64,000 bases of DNA from Thermoleophilia bacterium (GTDB taxonomy: Bacteria > Actinomycetota > Thermoleophilia > RBG-16-64-13). The stretch covers positions 1,701,314 through 1,765,313 of the forward strand of contig JAOSKU010000001.1 in the NCBI GenBank assembly GCA_027493445.1, given 5' to 3'. The notes beneath the pieces are model-generated. The model worked only from the letters and a program-made list of their open reading frames with translations. It had not been told where the DNA came from and did no database searches. Shown here one piece after another: positions 35,252 through 44,115 of this stretch. Position numbers and translations under genes: made by a program. Each line of letters opens with the position of its first letter. Within the stretch, counting starts at the first letter, position 1.

Positions 35252-36251
35252 CGGCGCCCCCGTTGGCCTTCCGCTTCCGCAGATGCTCGGTCAGGGCGGG
35301 CACCACCTTGTACAGGTCGCCGACAAGCGCATAGTCGGCGTTCTTGAGGATGGGGCTGCGCCCGTCGGAGTTGACCGCGGCCACGATCTTGGCGCCCTTG
35401 ATGCCGGCCAGGTGCTGCACCTGGCCGGAGATACCCAGGGCGAGGTAGAGGTCCGGGGTGACAGTGGCGCCGGTGAGGCCGACCAGGTGCTCCTTGGCGA
35501 GCCACTTGAAGTCCTCGGCGATGGGACGCGAGCAGCCCACCTCGGCGTCGAGGAGCCCGACCAGGTCGTCGATGATCTCGAGGTCGGCGGGCTTTGCGAA
35601 GCCTCGACCGACCGAGACGACCACCTTGGCGTGCTCCAGATCGCAGGTCTTGACCACGGGGGTCTCGTCCAGAACCGTCACCCGGCCGGCGACTTCAGAG
35701 ACCGTAAGGGCCTTCCTTTCCACAGCCGGCGCCGCGCCTCCGGTCGCCGTTCCTGCGGACGCTCCCCCGGGCGCCAGCACCACCACCGCGGGGCTCGCCT
35801 TGAGGGTCAGATGCGCCAGAGCCACCCCGCCGTAGGCCGGCCGGGTCACACTCACGAGGTTGCCGGCAACCGCCTCGACCGTGGAGCACATGCTGGCGCA
35901 GGCGCCGTCCAGCCTGACAGCTGTCCGGGCAGCCGCCTCGCGGGCAAAGGGCCCATCGGCCAGCACCACCGCACTCACATCGTTGCCGGCCGCGGCATCC
36001 ACCAAGGCGTCGGCCACAGTCACCCCGCTGTACGCGTGGCCGGGGGGGAGTTCGTACGCCACGACCCGTTCGGCGCGGCCGGCCAGGCCGGCTTCCTCCA
36101 CGAAAGCCTCGACCGTCCCCGGGATCGCGGAAGGTACCAGGACGACCACGTCGACAGCCCCCCCGATCGAGTCGGCCATCTCCCGGGCGACTGCGGCGGC
36201 CGCGCCGGTACCCCGCGCGTCGTAACCGGCGACGACGATCCGCGGGCTCAT
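35244..36251 (-). CDS. etfA: Electron transfer flavoprotein alpha subunit
   Basis: 335 residues from ATG 36251. The C-terminal FAD domain is clear: SVGRGFAKPADLEII (about 225-239), CSRPIAEDFKW near 257, and TPDLYLALGISGQVQHLAGI near 280. The N-terminal domain (about 1-200) has an Ala/Gly-rich stretch near 180. It overlaps etfB by ATGA. With EtfB it takes electrons from dehydrogenases (here perhaps the GlcD/GlcF-like enzyme upstream) and hands them to the membrane oxidoreductase encoded next. Confidence 0.95.
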   Translation of the reverse strand: MSPRIVVAGYDARGTGAAAAVAREMADSIGGAVDVVVLVPSAIPGTVEAFVEEAGLAGRAERVVAYELPPGHAYSGVTVADALVDAAAGNDVSAVVLADGPFAREAAARTAVRLDGACASMCSTVEAVAGNLVSVTRPAYGGVALAHLTLKASPAVVVLAPGGASAGTATGGAAPAVERKALTVSEVAGRVTVLDETPVVKTCDLEHAKVVVSVGRGFAKPADLEIIDDLVGLLDAEVGCSRPIAEDFKWLAKEHLVGLTGATVTPDLYLALGISGQVQHLAGIKGAKIVAAVNSDGRSPILKNADYALVGDLYKVVPALTEHLRKRKANGGAGG

Positions 36252-37036
36252 GCCAACACCCCTTCCCGCTCCAGAGCCGTCACCAGGCTGGGGACGGCCT
36301 CCTCCGGGGAGCCTTCGATAATCAGAGCCTTCCGCGGTGCCGCTCCGGACTCCAAGCGGTCGAGGGTGACCGTCGAGAACTCGGTGGCCAAGGCCGTGGC
36401 CGGCAGACCCAGGTCCTCCAGGCTCAGCGTGGCGACACGGTCGCTCTTGACCTTCATGACCTGCAGCACCGTAGGCAGCCGCGGCACATTCATGCTGGAG
36501 TCGATCCCCAGAACGCACGGGAACGGCGCCCGGACCGTCTGCAGGACATCACCGAGGTCCATGGTCGCGGTCACCGTATCGTCGTCCGCGCTCAAGTTCA
36601 CCACGGGCGCCAGGTAGGGCACGCCCAGCAGCTCGGCCACCGCCGGCGGCGTGAGGCCGTTGTAGCCGTCCTCCGAGACCAGGCCGCAGAGGACCAGGTC
36701 GGCACCGCCGATCGCTTCGATCGCGCGCGCGAGCACGCGCATGGAGAGCATGGGGTCGAAGGCGGTCTCCCAGCCCCCTTCGAGAAGGTAGCCCTTGTCG
36801 GCGCCCATGGCCACCGCTTCCTTCAGGGTCTTGAGAGCCGCCTGCCCTCCGGACATGATCACCTCGACGGTGACATCGTCGCCGGCCTCCTTCAAGGCCA
36901 CGGCCGCTTCCAGCGCGTTGCGATCGTAGTCGCTGATCTTGACGGGCACGTTGACCGTCAGCAGCTCTTTGGTGTCCTCGTTGAAGCGCACCTCGGTCGA
37001 ATCGAACACGTGCTTCGCGCAGACGATGATGCGCAT
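36248..37036 (-). CDS. etfB: Electron transfer flavoprotein beta subunit
   Basis: 262 residues from ATG 37036. The start MRIIVCAKHVFDST, DRNALEAAVALKEAG near 40, and VLCGLVSEDGYNGLTPPAVAELLGVP near 115 are typical of EtfB. Residues that bind AMP or a second FAD cannot be judged from sequence alone, so simple and bifurcating forms are both possible. It is transcribed with etfA and the membrane oxidoreductase. Confidence 0.95.
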   Translation of the reverse strand: MRIIVCAKHVFDSTEVRFNEDTKELLTVNVPVKISDYDRNALEAAVALKEAGDDVTVEVIMSGGQAALKTLKEAVAMGADKGYLLEGGWETAFDPMLSMRVLARAIEAIGGADLVLCGLVSEDGYNGLTPPAVAELLGVPYLAPVVNLSADDDTVTATMDLGDVLQTVRAPFPCVLGIDSSMNVPRLPTVLQVMKVKSDRVATLSLEDLGLPATALATEFSTVTLDRLESGAAPRKALIIEGSPEEAVPSLVTALEREGVLA

Positions 37037-37116
37037 CGGTCCTCCTGCCGTATCTTCGGTTGGTCTGTGGCCTGCCGGGGAGCGGCCCGCCGCCACCCCG
37101 CCTGCTGGGCGCCAGC

Positions 37117-37216
37117 AGGCCGTTGAAGAATGACGCTTCGCCGCCGGGCTGCGCTGGGCGAGGACGAGGCCTGGCGCCGCCAAGTGCTGCCCGGTGGCCG
37201 AGGTTTCGTTTTTCGG
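37117..37216 (+). repeat. Interspersed palindromic repeat, copy A
   Basis: The left end (37117-37145) is identical over 29 bases to the reverse of copy B at 46473-46542, and the right part (around 37183-37215) is also closely similar, with a central segment of about 30 extra bases. It occupies the space between etfB and the 64-residue gene. Repeats of this type sit just outside genes and are probably REP- or MITE-like. Confidence 0.6.
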
Positions 37217-37223
37217 CAGCCCC

Positions 37224-37418
37224 CTAGGTTAAGAAGCGCTCCGGGGCCAGGGACACGCTGTCCGCGTAATGCGCGTTCATCCAATGCAGGTACTCGATGC
37301 GGGTCTCGGCGATCCGCTTGATCTCCGCCTCGTTGAGCTCATGCTGCTTCACGTAGGACTGCATGCGCTCCGGCTTGACCTCCAGATGGCCGTATTTGAT
37401 GTTGACGTCCTCCGCCAT
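37224..37418 (-). CDS. 64-residue hypothetical protein
   Basis: From ATG 37418 behind AAGGAGAG. The product is hydrophilic with NIKYGHLEVKPERM, HELNEAEIKRIAETRIEYLHWMN and APERF, mostly helical. It starts inside the end of the Fe-S gene upstream (about 80 bases overlap) and ends before etfB. The clear ribosome binding site makes it real. It may be a small subunit of the GlcD/GlcF-like enzyme or of its complex with EtfAB, but there is no known family. Confidence 0.55.
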   Translation of the reverse strand: MAEDVNIKYGHLEVKPERMQSYVKQHELNEAEIKRIAETRIEYLHWMNAHYADSVSLAPERFLT

Positions 37419-38684
37419 GCGGTCTCTCCTTGCTGGTGACTTTTCGGTCTCGACAGCCGCCCTCCCAGGGTCGGTCCACCCCCAGGGAGGCCGCCACAAG
37501 CTCCACTATGTGCACTGGCTCGATGGCCATACCGGCCTTTGTCTTGGTCTCGGTCAGCTGATCCTTGCAGTGCGGGCAAGCCACAACGAGAGCCTCGGCC
37601 CCCAGGTCCGACGCCTGGCGCAGCCGGGTCTGCCCGATGCGATAGGCGATGTCGGGGTGCAGTTGCTTGAAGCTGGCCATGCCGTTACCGCAGCAGTACG
37701 ACCACTGAGTGACGGGGCTCTCGTCCTTGAAGGTCAGCCCGGGAATGGCGTTCAGGATCGCCCGGGGGATTTGTTGAGCCCGCACTGCTTGTTGATGGTG
37801 CAGGGGTCGTGGTAGGAGACGGCCTTGTCGACCGGCTTGAGTCTGCCGGCGCCTCTCTTGGCCAGCAGATCGGCCAGGTAGTCGGTCACGAAGATGACCT
37901 GGTACCCCGAAGTGTCCACCTTCTTGGGGTACTCCTTGATCATCAAGGTATAATCGTGCGGGTTCAGGACCACCACCGTCTTGATCTTGGCTTTGCGGAA
38001 GCCGTCGGCGTTCGCCTGAGCGTTCTTCCACCAGCCGTCGGCGTCGGTCTCCAGCTGCTCGCCTACGGTCACGCCGGGAGTCTTCCAGAGACCCACCTTC
38101 ACGCCCAGGGCCTTCAGGACCTTGACCAGCAGCGTGGGCACCTCGGTGCCCTGGGTGGCGGTGAAGTAGTCCACGAAGAGCACCGTATCGGCCGTGTCGG
38201 CCAGGGGCAGTCCGTCGGCCCAGCGGGACACCAGGGCTTCCTGGTCGCTCACGTAGCCCTCATGCTGGGCCACGTACTCCTCCACGGCCTTCCACTGCGT
38301 GGGCCGGCGCCCGGCAGCCGCGTCGTCGCGGCGCACCTTGCGCACCAGCTCCGGAGTGGTCGTCTCGTAGCGGTAGAAGTCCCCGCCGAACAGGGTATTC
38401 GGGCATTTTATGGCGCAGGCACCACACTCCAGGCAATGAGTGAAGGTCTCCTGCAGGTTCTCCATCTTCTCCAAGCCGCGGGCCACCGCGAGCAGAGAGG
38501 TGTGGAACCCGTACGAGGTGTGCGCCTCGTCCCGGGTCTGCAGGTAGACCGGACAGACCTCCCGGCAGAACTTGTGCCGGCAGGCGAACACCATGTAGGC
38601 GTCCTTCTCCATCTCCGAGCTGAGCGCACCGTCCTTGCCTATGGGGTCGTCGTAGAAGTCCTTCTTGCTGATGAGTTCTGCCAC
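37339..38684 (-). CDS. GlcF/HdrD-like iron-sulfur protein with CCG domains (frameshifted)
   Basis: ATG 38684. Two [4Fe-4S] motifs come first (CRHKFCREVCP near 35-45 and CLECGACAIKCP near 84-95), then CCG-type motifs (SYHDPCTINKQCGLNK, SYCCGNGMASF, ACPHCKDQL). The frame breaks at the five-G run 37764-37768; one more base joins the two halves (NKSPRAILNAIPG), for about 448 residues. Such proteins carry electrons for GlcD-type flavin dehydrogenases. It lies directly downstream of one and upstream of etfBA, so it probably links the dehydrogenase to ETF or to the membrane. Confidence 0.8.
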
Positions 38685-38751
38685 AACTATCCTCCTCGAG
38701 TCAACGCGCGGTCACGCGCGCACAACACTCATGAGATCCGCCGGCGTGTCC

Positions 38752-40311
38752 TCAGTCCTCATAGGCCTCGTCGAGGAGGTACTTGTTCGGGTTCATGATG
38801 TTGTTGGGGTCGAGCAGACGCTTGATCTTCTTCATGAGCTCATAGCTGCCTTCCTTGAGCTCCTCCCGTACCGCCAGCTCTACGTCGCCGGGGCGGGTGC
38901 CGCCATGACAGGCCGAAATGCTCCCGCCGTGCTCCAGGGTCACGAGCGAGATCTCCCTCTTGATGTCGACCCACCGAGCCCAGCGCTCAGGGGTGAGCTC
39001 CAGCTCCGCGATACCCCAGTCGACCTCGGTCAGCCAGTCGCCGCGACCCTTCAGGGGGCTGTTGACGTAGCTGAAGGAGCCCCAGCAATCGAAGATGCCA
39101 TCGTTCTCGGGCAGGCTCAAGTGCTTGGCGGCGATGGCGTTCCACTTGCGGTTGACCTCGACGATCTCCGAGGAGTTGAGGCCCGCGTCTTCGCAATGCC
39201 AGGACATGAGCACCACATTCCCGCTCTGGTCGCGGCCGTGCATGGCCAGATGGTAGCGGTCGTGGCGCGAAGCCCAGTCGAGCTCCGAGATCTCGTTGCC
39301 CAGGTACATGCCGCCGCAGTGCTCGAAGATCTGGTACATGCGCTCCTTGGCCCCCTCCACCTCCGCCGTGGTGCCGTAGAGAACGGCGCCCGTGGCTGCC
39401 TTGATCTCCCTGGGCTGGGGGATCCAGGCTTCGTCGTCGCGGCGCAGGAACTCCACCTTGCGCTCGTCGAAGGTGAAAACTCCGGAAAGGGTCCGAAGAC
39501 CCGACTTGGACAGGGTGTCGGCCGCGTGGTGCGCCTCGGGGAAGCTGTGGAAGCCGAAGAAGGCCGGCGCCACCACCTCTGCCTTGGGCCAGAGCTCGAG
39601 CACGGCCTGCGTGCACACACCCAGGGTGCCCGAAGTGTTGGTGAACAGCTCCTTGAAGCGGTAGCCCACCGAGCTCTTACGGATCTTCTTCGCGCCGCCG
39701 CCCGGGCCGATCCAGACGACCTCGCCGGTGGGGAGCACATACTCCATGCTGATCAGGTTCTCGTGGATGTGGCCGTAGCCCATCCCCAGCAGGCTCCACC
39801 CCCCGGCGCCGATGCGCCCGCCGATGGCGGCGTTGTAGTAACCGGCCGGGTCGTCGGGGAAGATCAGGCCGAGCGGTCCCAGCAACTCGTTGAGCTTCCA
39901 CATGTTGACCCCGGGTTGCACGGTCACGCACATGTTCTCTTCGTCGATCTCGATGACCTGGTCCATGCTCTTCACATCAAGGACGATGCCCTTCTTGAGC
40001 GGCACGACCAGATCGCACAGGTCGGAGGCGCCGGCCCGGGGCACGATGGGGATCTTGAGCTCGTTGGCGATCCTGACGACGGCGACGACATCCTCGGTGG
40101 TCTTGGGCAGCACCACGATGTCGGGAACGTGCTCCTCCCAGATATGCAGCGGGAAGGGCGCCGGACACGAGGCCCGCACGGCCCGCCCGTGCATGCTCGT
40201 GACGACCTTCTCCGCGCCTATCGCCCCCTTCAGGCGATCGATGGCTTTGTCGACCACCGCCGCTTCGGGCGGGGTGCCAAGACCCGTGTACATTTGGCTT
40301 CGGCCGGCCAT
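38752..40311 (-). CDS. FAD-linked oxidase, GlcD/lactate-dehydrogenase-like
   Basis: 519 residues from ATG 40311 behind AGGAGGA. The FAD-binding PCMH domain covers about 45-230 (VVLPKTTEDVVAVVRIANELKIPIVPRAG; GYYNAAIGGRIGAGGWS), and the oxidase C-terminal domain follows, ending with LLDPNNIMNPNKYL near 500. It would oxidise a 2-hydroxy acid or an alcohol. The neighbouring GlcF-like and Etf genes resemble the Etf-linked lactate dehydrogenases of anaerobes, but the substrate cannot be fixed: the sequence is somewhat longer than LctD-type enzymes. Confidence 0.85.
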   Translation of the reverse strand: MAGRSQMYTGLGTPPEAAVVDKAIDRLKGAIGAEKVVTSMHGRAVRASCPAPFPLHIWEEHVPDIVVLPKTTEDVVAVVRIANELKIPIVPRAGASDLCDLVVPLKKGIVLDVKSMDQVIEIDEENMCVTVQPGVNMWKLNELLGPLGLIFPDDPAGYYNAAIGGRIGAGGWSLLGMGYGHIHENLISMEYVLPTGEVVWIGPGGGAKKIRKSSVGYRFKELFTNTSGTLGVCTQAVLELWPKAEVVAPAFFGFHSFPEAHHAADTLSKSGLRTLSGVFTFDERKVEFLRRDDEAWIPQPREIKAATGAVLYGTTAEVEGAKERMYQIFEHCGGMYLGNEISELDWASRHDRYHLAMHGRDQSGNVVLMSWHCEDAGLNSSEIVEVNRKWNAIAAKHLSLPENDGIFDCWGSFSYVNSPLKGRGDWLTEVDWGIAELELTPERWARWVDIKREISLVTLEHGGSISACHGGTRPGDVELAVREELKEGSYELMKKIKRLLDPNNIMNPNKYLLDEAYED

Positions 40312-40357
40312 ACTTCCTCCTCCTGGACGCTTTCCTTTCTCGAGAGCCAAGGAACCG

Positions 40358-40394
40358 CCCGGGGCCGAGCCGTACGCGACGGCTCGGCCCCGGG
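40358..40394 (-). terminator. Hairpin between UspA and dehydrogenase genes
   Basis: Fifteen-base GC arms (40358-40372 and 40380-40394) around a seven-base loop, 23 bases after the UspA stop. This is a probable terminator or attenuator, and suggests that the dehydrogenase gene downstream has its own promoter. Confidence 0.5.
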
Positions 40395-40416
40395 CCCCGG
40401 TAGGTGCAGCTACCCG

Positions 40417-40839
40417 CTAGCGAACGAGCAGCACAGGTATCGGGGAGCAGTGCACGACGTGCATGCTCGTGCTTCCAATGAGAAGACTGGCGGCGGGTCC
40501 ATGGCCGCGGCTTCCCATCACGATGAGATCCGCGCCCACCTCGCGGGCGACCTCGCAGATCGTGTGCCCCGGGTTGCCGGTGGCCAGCCTCACCACCTTG
40601 ATCGGCGTGACACCGTGCTCGGCCACCACCTGAGCCGTCGTCTCCACCGCCCGCTCAGCCTCGGTCTCCATGGCTTGCATGAAGGGGTTTCTCCCTTTGA
40701 GCGGAGCGTACTCGACCGCCACCCCTAGGACCTGAAGGTCTGCTGTACGGCAGGCGGTGGCGAGCTGGGCCGCCTGCGCTGCTGCTTTCAGAGCCTGTTC
40801 TGACCCGTCGGTTGCCAGCAGGATCTTCCGATATGGCAC
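40417..40839 (-). CDS. Universal stress protein (UspA family)
   Basis: 140 residues. GTG 40839 has AGAGGAG upstream; ATG 40857 is possible. KILLATDGSEQALKAA at the start, and GADLIVMGSRGHGPAASLLIGSTSMHVVHCSPIPVLLV at the end show the ATP-binding type. It is placed between the permease and the dehydrogenase. Confidence 0.92.
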   Translation of the reverse strand: MPYRKILLATDGSEQALKAAAQAAQLATACRTADLQVLGVAVEYAPLKGRNPFMQAMETEAERAVETTAQVVAEHGVTPIKVVRLATGNPGHTICEVAREVGADLIVMGSRGHGPAASLLIGSTSMHVVHCSPIPVLLVR

Positions 40840-40884
40840 GTCGTCTCCTCTCGTCATCAAGCTCGTTCCATTCACCGGCCTCCG

Positions 40885-42360
40885 CTACTCGACGGACCCT
40901 GGCTCCGCGAACGCCACCTGCGGCTCCGGCACCACACTGGGCGTCCTCACCCGGCGAACCGTGGGTACCTCGGGGAAGCCGATGCGCTTCGGCACCAGGA
41001 ACAGACGCGCAAGCGCGTAGTAGACCACGCCGGCCGCCAGGGAAGACGGGATGGCCGCTCCGGCGATCCGGAACACTGCAGGTTGGGCCACAGCCGCCGT
41101 GAAGGGGTTGTACATCCAGTAGCTCAGACCGGCGCCCACCGCTAGAGCGATGAAGGCGTAGGGGTTCACACCCCAGTGGTACCAGTACCCGCTGCCCTTC
41201 TTCTGGGTGTAGACCTCCCGGAGGTTGATCCGGAATCGTTTCAGCATGTAGTCCACCACCATGATCGACCCGAGGGGTCCCATGGTGGCGCCTACCAGAG
41301 TGATGAACTTGCCGAACTGGTCGTACGCTGTGGTCCAGAACACCAGGACGATGACGAGAGCGTTGATGAGCACGGCCAGCCCCCAGGGGAGCTTCGGCCA
41401 CAGCGTCCGCGCGGCCAGCGACACGATGTACATGGTGCACACGGCGGAGAAGATGTTGGCAAAAAACAGGAAGAGCAGGTAGATAGCCACCCACCCGGCC
41501 CCGGCCCCCTCGAGCAGATACACGGGGTCGGTCACGCCTGCCGCCAACGCGGCCATGATCGCCGGTGCGGAGAGCAGGCCCCACATGGGACCCCAGCCGA
41601 TGGTGGGGCCGAAGAAGCCGATGCTCTCGCTCTTGGCCAGGCGGCCGTAGATGGAGTAGCAGAAGACCCACGAGAAGCCGAGACCGATGGCGATCTCACT
41701 GCCGATCATGTAGCTCATGTCTGGATTCGGGTCGAACCCTTCCGGAATGATGTGAACCAGATTGCCCCAGCCGACAACGGACACGGTCCTCACCGTGAGC
41801 AGAACCAAAACAACCACGATGGTGGGGGTCACGAAGCGGAAGAACCAGAACAGCACCGCGGCGCTCTTCCAGAGGATCAACGCCGAGAAGCCGAAGGCGA
41901 CCATACTCCAGAGCCGGGGATCCGCCCAGGAACCGGTGGCGTTGACGAACGTCAGCGCTTCCTGGGTTACTCGGCCGAACATCACGACGGGGATGGACGT
42001 CCACACGATGTAGACAAGGAACAGGAAGAGCGGCAGTATGGCGATCGTGCCGATCGGCCCCCAGGTCGCCCGGGCCAGGATGGACTGGTCGATACCCCAC
42101 CTCGCGGTCATCTTGCCGAGGAAGGAGTGGAAGAGAAGTGGGAAGGTGACCCCGAACACGGAAATGATCATGGCGGGCCAGAAAGGTGCGGAGAAACCGA
42201 CGTAGGCTCCCGTGATGAGCATCCAGGTGGCCACGCTAAAGGAGGTCTGGATCAGAATCATGTCGCGCATGCCGAGAGTACGCTCACTTGGGAGGGCGAG
42301 TAGGCGAGTCTTGGTCGCCTCCTCGGCCATCATTTTCTCGACTGTGGTTTCAGATGACAC
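40885..42360 (-). CDS. NCS1-family cytosine/purine/hydantoin-type permease
   Basis: 491 residues. I chose GTG 42360 because AAGGGGG lies at a good distance; ATG 42387 would be nine residues longer. About 12 membrane helices, beginning IQTSFSVATWMLITGAYVGF near 37. MGPLGSIMVVDYMLKRFRINLREVYT near 350 fits the GP..G.M..DY motif of NCS1. The substrate is a nitrogen heterocycle or related small ring by family rule, carried with a cation. It precedes the dehydrogenase module and may feed it. Confidence 0.85.
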   Translation of the reverse strand: MSSETTVEKMMAEEATKTRLLALPSERTLGMRDMILIQTSFSVATWMLITGAYVGFSAPFWPAMIISVFGVTFPLLFHSFLGKMTARWGIDQSILARATWGPIGTIAILPLFLFLVYIVWTSIPVVMFGRVTQEALTFVNATGSWADPRLWSMVAFGFSALILWKSAAVLFWFFRFVTPTIVVVLVLLTVRTVSVVGWGNLVHIIPEGFDPNPDMSYMIGSEIAIGLGFSWVFCYSIYGRLAKSESIGFFGPTIGWGPMWGLLSAPAIMAALAAGVTDPVYLLEGAGAGWVAIYLLFLFFANIFSAVCTMYIVSLAARTLWPKLPWGLAVLINALVIVLVFWTTAYDQFGKFITLVGATMGPLGSIMVVDYMLKRFRINLREVYTQKKGSGYWYHWGVNPYAFIALAVGAGLSYWMYNPFTAAVAQPAVFRIAGAAIPSSLAAGVVYYALARLFLVPKRIGFPEVPTVRRVRTPSVVPEPQVAFAEPGSVE

Positions 42361-42411
42361 TGGAAATCCCCCTTGGCTCGAGAACACTCACGGCCCAACG
42401 GCTGCGAGCCC

Positions 42412-42636
42412 TCATACGTAGATAGGCAGGATCACGAATCGGCCGATCAGCCAAAGAGCCAGGAGCCCTATTCCGACGCCCACGATGAGCCAGATGGCTC
42501 CTTGGGTCAACGGCTCAATCGGTGAGTCAGCCTCGCCGGGACGCGCCACCTCGTAGTAGGTATCCAGCCTTCTTTCGGTCTCCTCCATGACCATGTGAGT
42601 AACGTCTCTGGGCGTTTGTTCTGCTGAAGTGCCCAT
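42412..42636 (-). CDS. 74-residue single-span membrane protein
   Basis: From ATG 42636 (GGGGGAGGA very close before it). Residues 1-45 are hydrophilic (acidic, MVMEETERRLDTYYEV), then one helix (IWLIVGVGIGLLALWLIGRFVI) and a short tail. It lies upstream of, and close to, the NCS1 permease, so it may be a small accessory of that transporter. No family is recognised. Confidence 0.55.
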   Translation of the reverse strand: MGTSAEQTPRDVTHMVMEETERRLDTYYEVARPGEADSPIEPLTQGAIWLIVGVGIGLLALWLIGRFVILPIYV

Positions 42637-42783
42637 TCCTCCCCCGTTCTGTGTCGCTTCCGAAATCGCGCCTTCGCATTGACATCCGGGCTTTCCCGTC
42701 AGATCGGACTGACGGAGGTCAACGATCCCCCAAGCTTCCACCTCCTTGTCTGAGTGATCTCGTCCGGCACTCCCTGGCGTGCG

Positions 42784-44052
42784 TCACACCGGAGATCCGA
42801 ACCGGCAGGACCGCAGTCGTGCGGCCTGACACAGCTCTCCCCGCAGCACCTCCTCCTCGGATAGGTCCAGCCGGCCGCCGCCGGCGATGACCGAGCGCAG
42901 CACCCCGGCGTCCTCGATATCGCCCACCAGAAGCGCCCCCACCAAACGGTCGCCCCGCAGCACAAGCTTGCGGTAGAGGGTGCGGCCGTCATCCGCGTGA
43001 ACGACCGCGCGCAGCTCGGGGTCGTCTTCAGGGACGCGAGCCAGCCCGATGGACGCCACCGGCAGCCCGAAGACCGTGGTGATGTTCTCGGGGAAGGAGC
43101 CTTCGAAGGTGACCTTGCGACCCGCCAGGTTGATGCCGGCAATCCGACCCTGCTCGCAGGCATTGACCCAATTGGGCACCGGCTCCGCGAGGCCGGAGAC
43201 GCGGTTGCGGCCTTCCGTCACGTCCCCGGCAGCGTAAACGCCCTCAGCCGTGGTGCGCAGGTGCTCGTCGACCAGGATGCCGCGCCCCACCTCGATCTCC
43301 GCCCGGTCCACGAAGTCCAGGTTGGGTGCGACACCCTTGCCCACCACCACGAGATCGGCCAGAAGCTCCTGGCCGCTGTCGAGGCTGAGCAGGCAGCTCT
43401 CGCCGTCCTTTTCGATGCCCTCCAGGCTCGCCCCGAAAAGGAAGGAGATGCGCTCCTGCTGCTCGATATGGCGCTGGACCATCCCGGCCGCCGGAGGGTC
43501 TATGTTCTGGGAAAGGAGCTGCTGGGAGGAAACCACGCCGGTCACCGGCCGACCGGGCCGCGCAAGTGCGGTCGCTACCTGCAGGCTGACCAGACCGCCG
43601 CCCACCACTACCACGTGGGCCGCCTGCTCGGCGCGCCGGCGGATGCGCCGGGCGTCTTCGATGGTGCGCAGGTAGCAGATTCCTTCGGCCACCCCCGGGG
43701 CCAACCCCTCCAGGCGTCGCGGAGAGGCCCCGGTCGCGATGAGGAGCAGGTCGTAGGCGATCCTCCTTCCGTCGTCCAGACCCACGCTCCGGTTCACGGT
43801 GTCGAGCTCGACCACCGAGTGGCCGAAGAGAGTCTCCACCCCGCTGTTCTCGTAGAAGGTCGGGTCACAGACGAAGAGCCCCTCCTCCGGAATCCGGCCG
43901 CGCAGGTAGTAGGTCGTGAGGACCGGGGAGTAGGCGGGGCAGGCCTCCCGGGAGACCAGAGTCACCTGTCCCTCGCCGCCGCAGGCGCGGTAGGCGCGCA
44001 GGGCGGCGAGAGCGGCTGCGCTGTTCCCCAAGATGAGGATGCGCTTCGTCAT
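42784..44052 (-). CDS. aorC: FAD/NAD(P)-linked oxidoreductase, AorC-like subunit
   Basis: 422 residues from ATG 44052. Two dinucleotide folds are visible: ILILGNSAAALAALRAYRACG (4-24) for FAD, and VVVVGGGLVSLQVATALAR near 148-166 for NAD(P). VYAAGDVTEG near 275 is the second FAD contact. In AorABC of Aromatoleum the FAD subunit lets the aldehyde oxidoreductase use NAD as well as viologen or ferredoxin. The gene order aorA, aorB, aorC here matches that design, so this is the likely role. Confidence 0.8.
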   Translation of the reverse strand: MTKRILILGNSAAALAALRAYRACGGEGQVTLVSREACPAYSPVLTTYYLRGRIPEEGLFVCDPTFYENSGVETLFGHSVVELDTVNRSVGLDDGRRIAYDLLLIATGASPRRLEGLAPGVAEGICYLRTIEDARRIRRRAEQAAHVVVVGGGLVSLQVATALARPGRPVTGVVSSQQLLSQNIDPPAAGMVQRHIEQQERISFLFGASLEGIEKDGESCLLSLDSGQELLADLVVVGKGVAPNLDFVDRAEIEVGRGILVDEHLRTTAEGVYAAGDVTEGRNRVSGLAEPVPNWVNACEQGRIAGINLAGRKVTFEGSFPENITTVFGLPVASIGLARVPEDDPELRAVVHADDGRTLYRKLVLRGDRLVGALLVGDIEDAGVLRSVIAGGGRLDLSEEEVLRGELCQAARLRSCRFGSPV

Positions 44053-44115
44053 GGGCGGGCCGGCTCGCTCAAGGTCGCTGGTGCCGGCGGCCCGTTCGGC
44101 CTCGTGTGCGGACGA

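Noticed and set aside
38665..40728. 687-codon plus-strand frame opposite the FAD oxidase
   Set aside because: Antisense artefact; the minus strand has FAD-binding motifs and a ribosome binding site.
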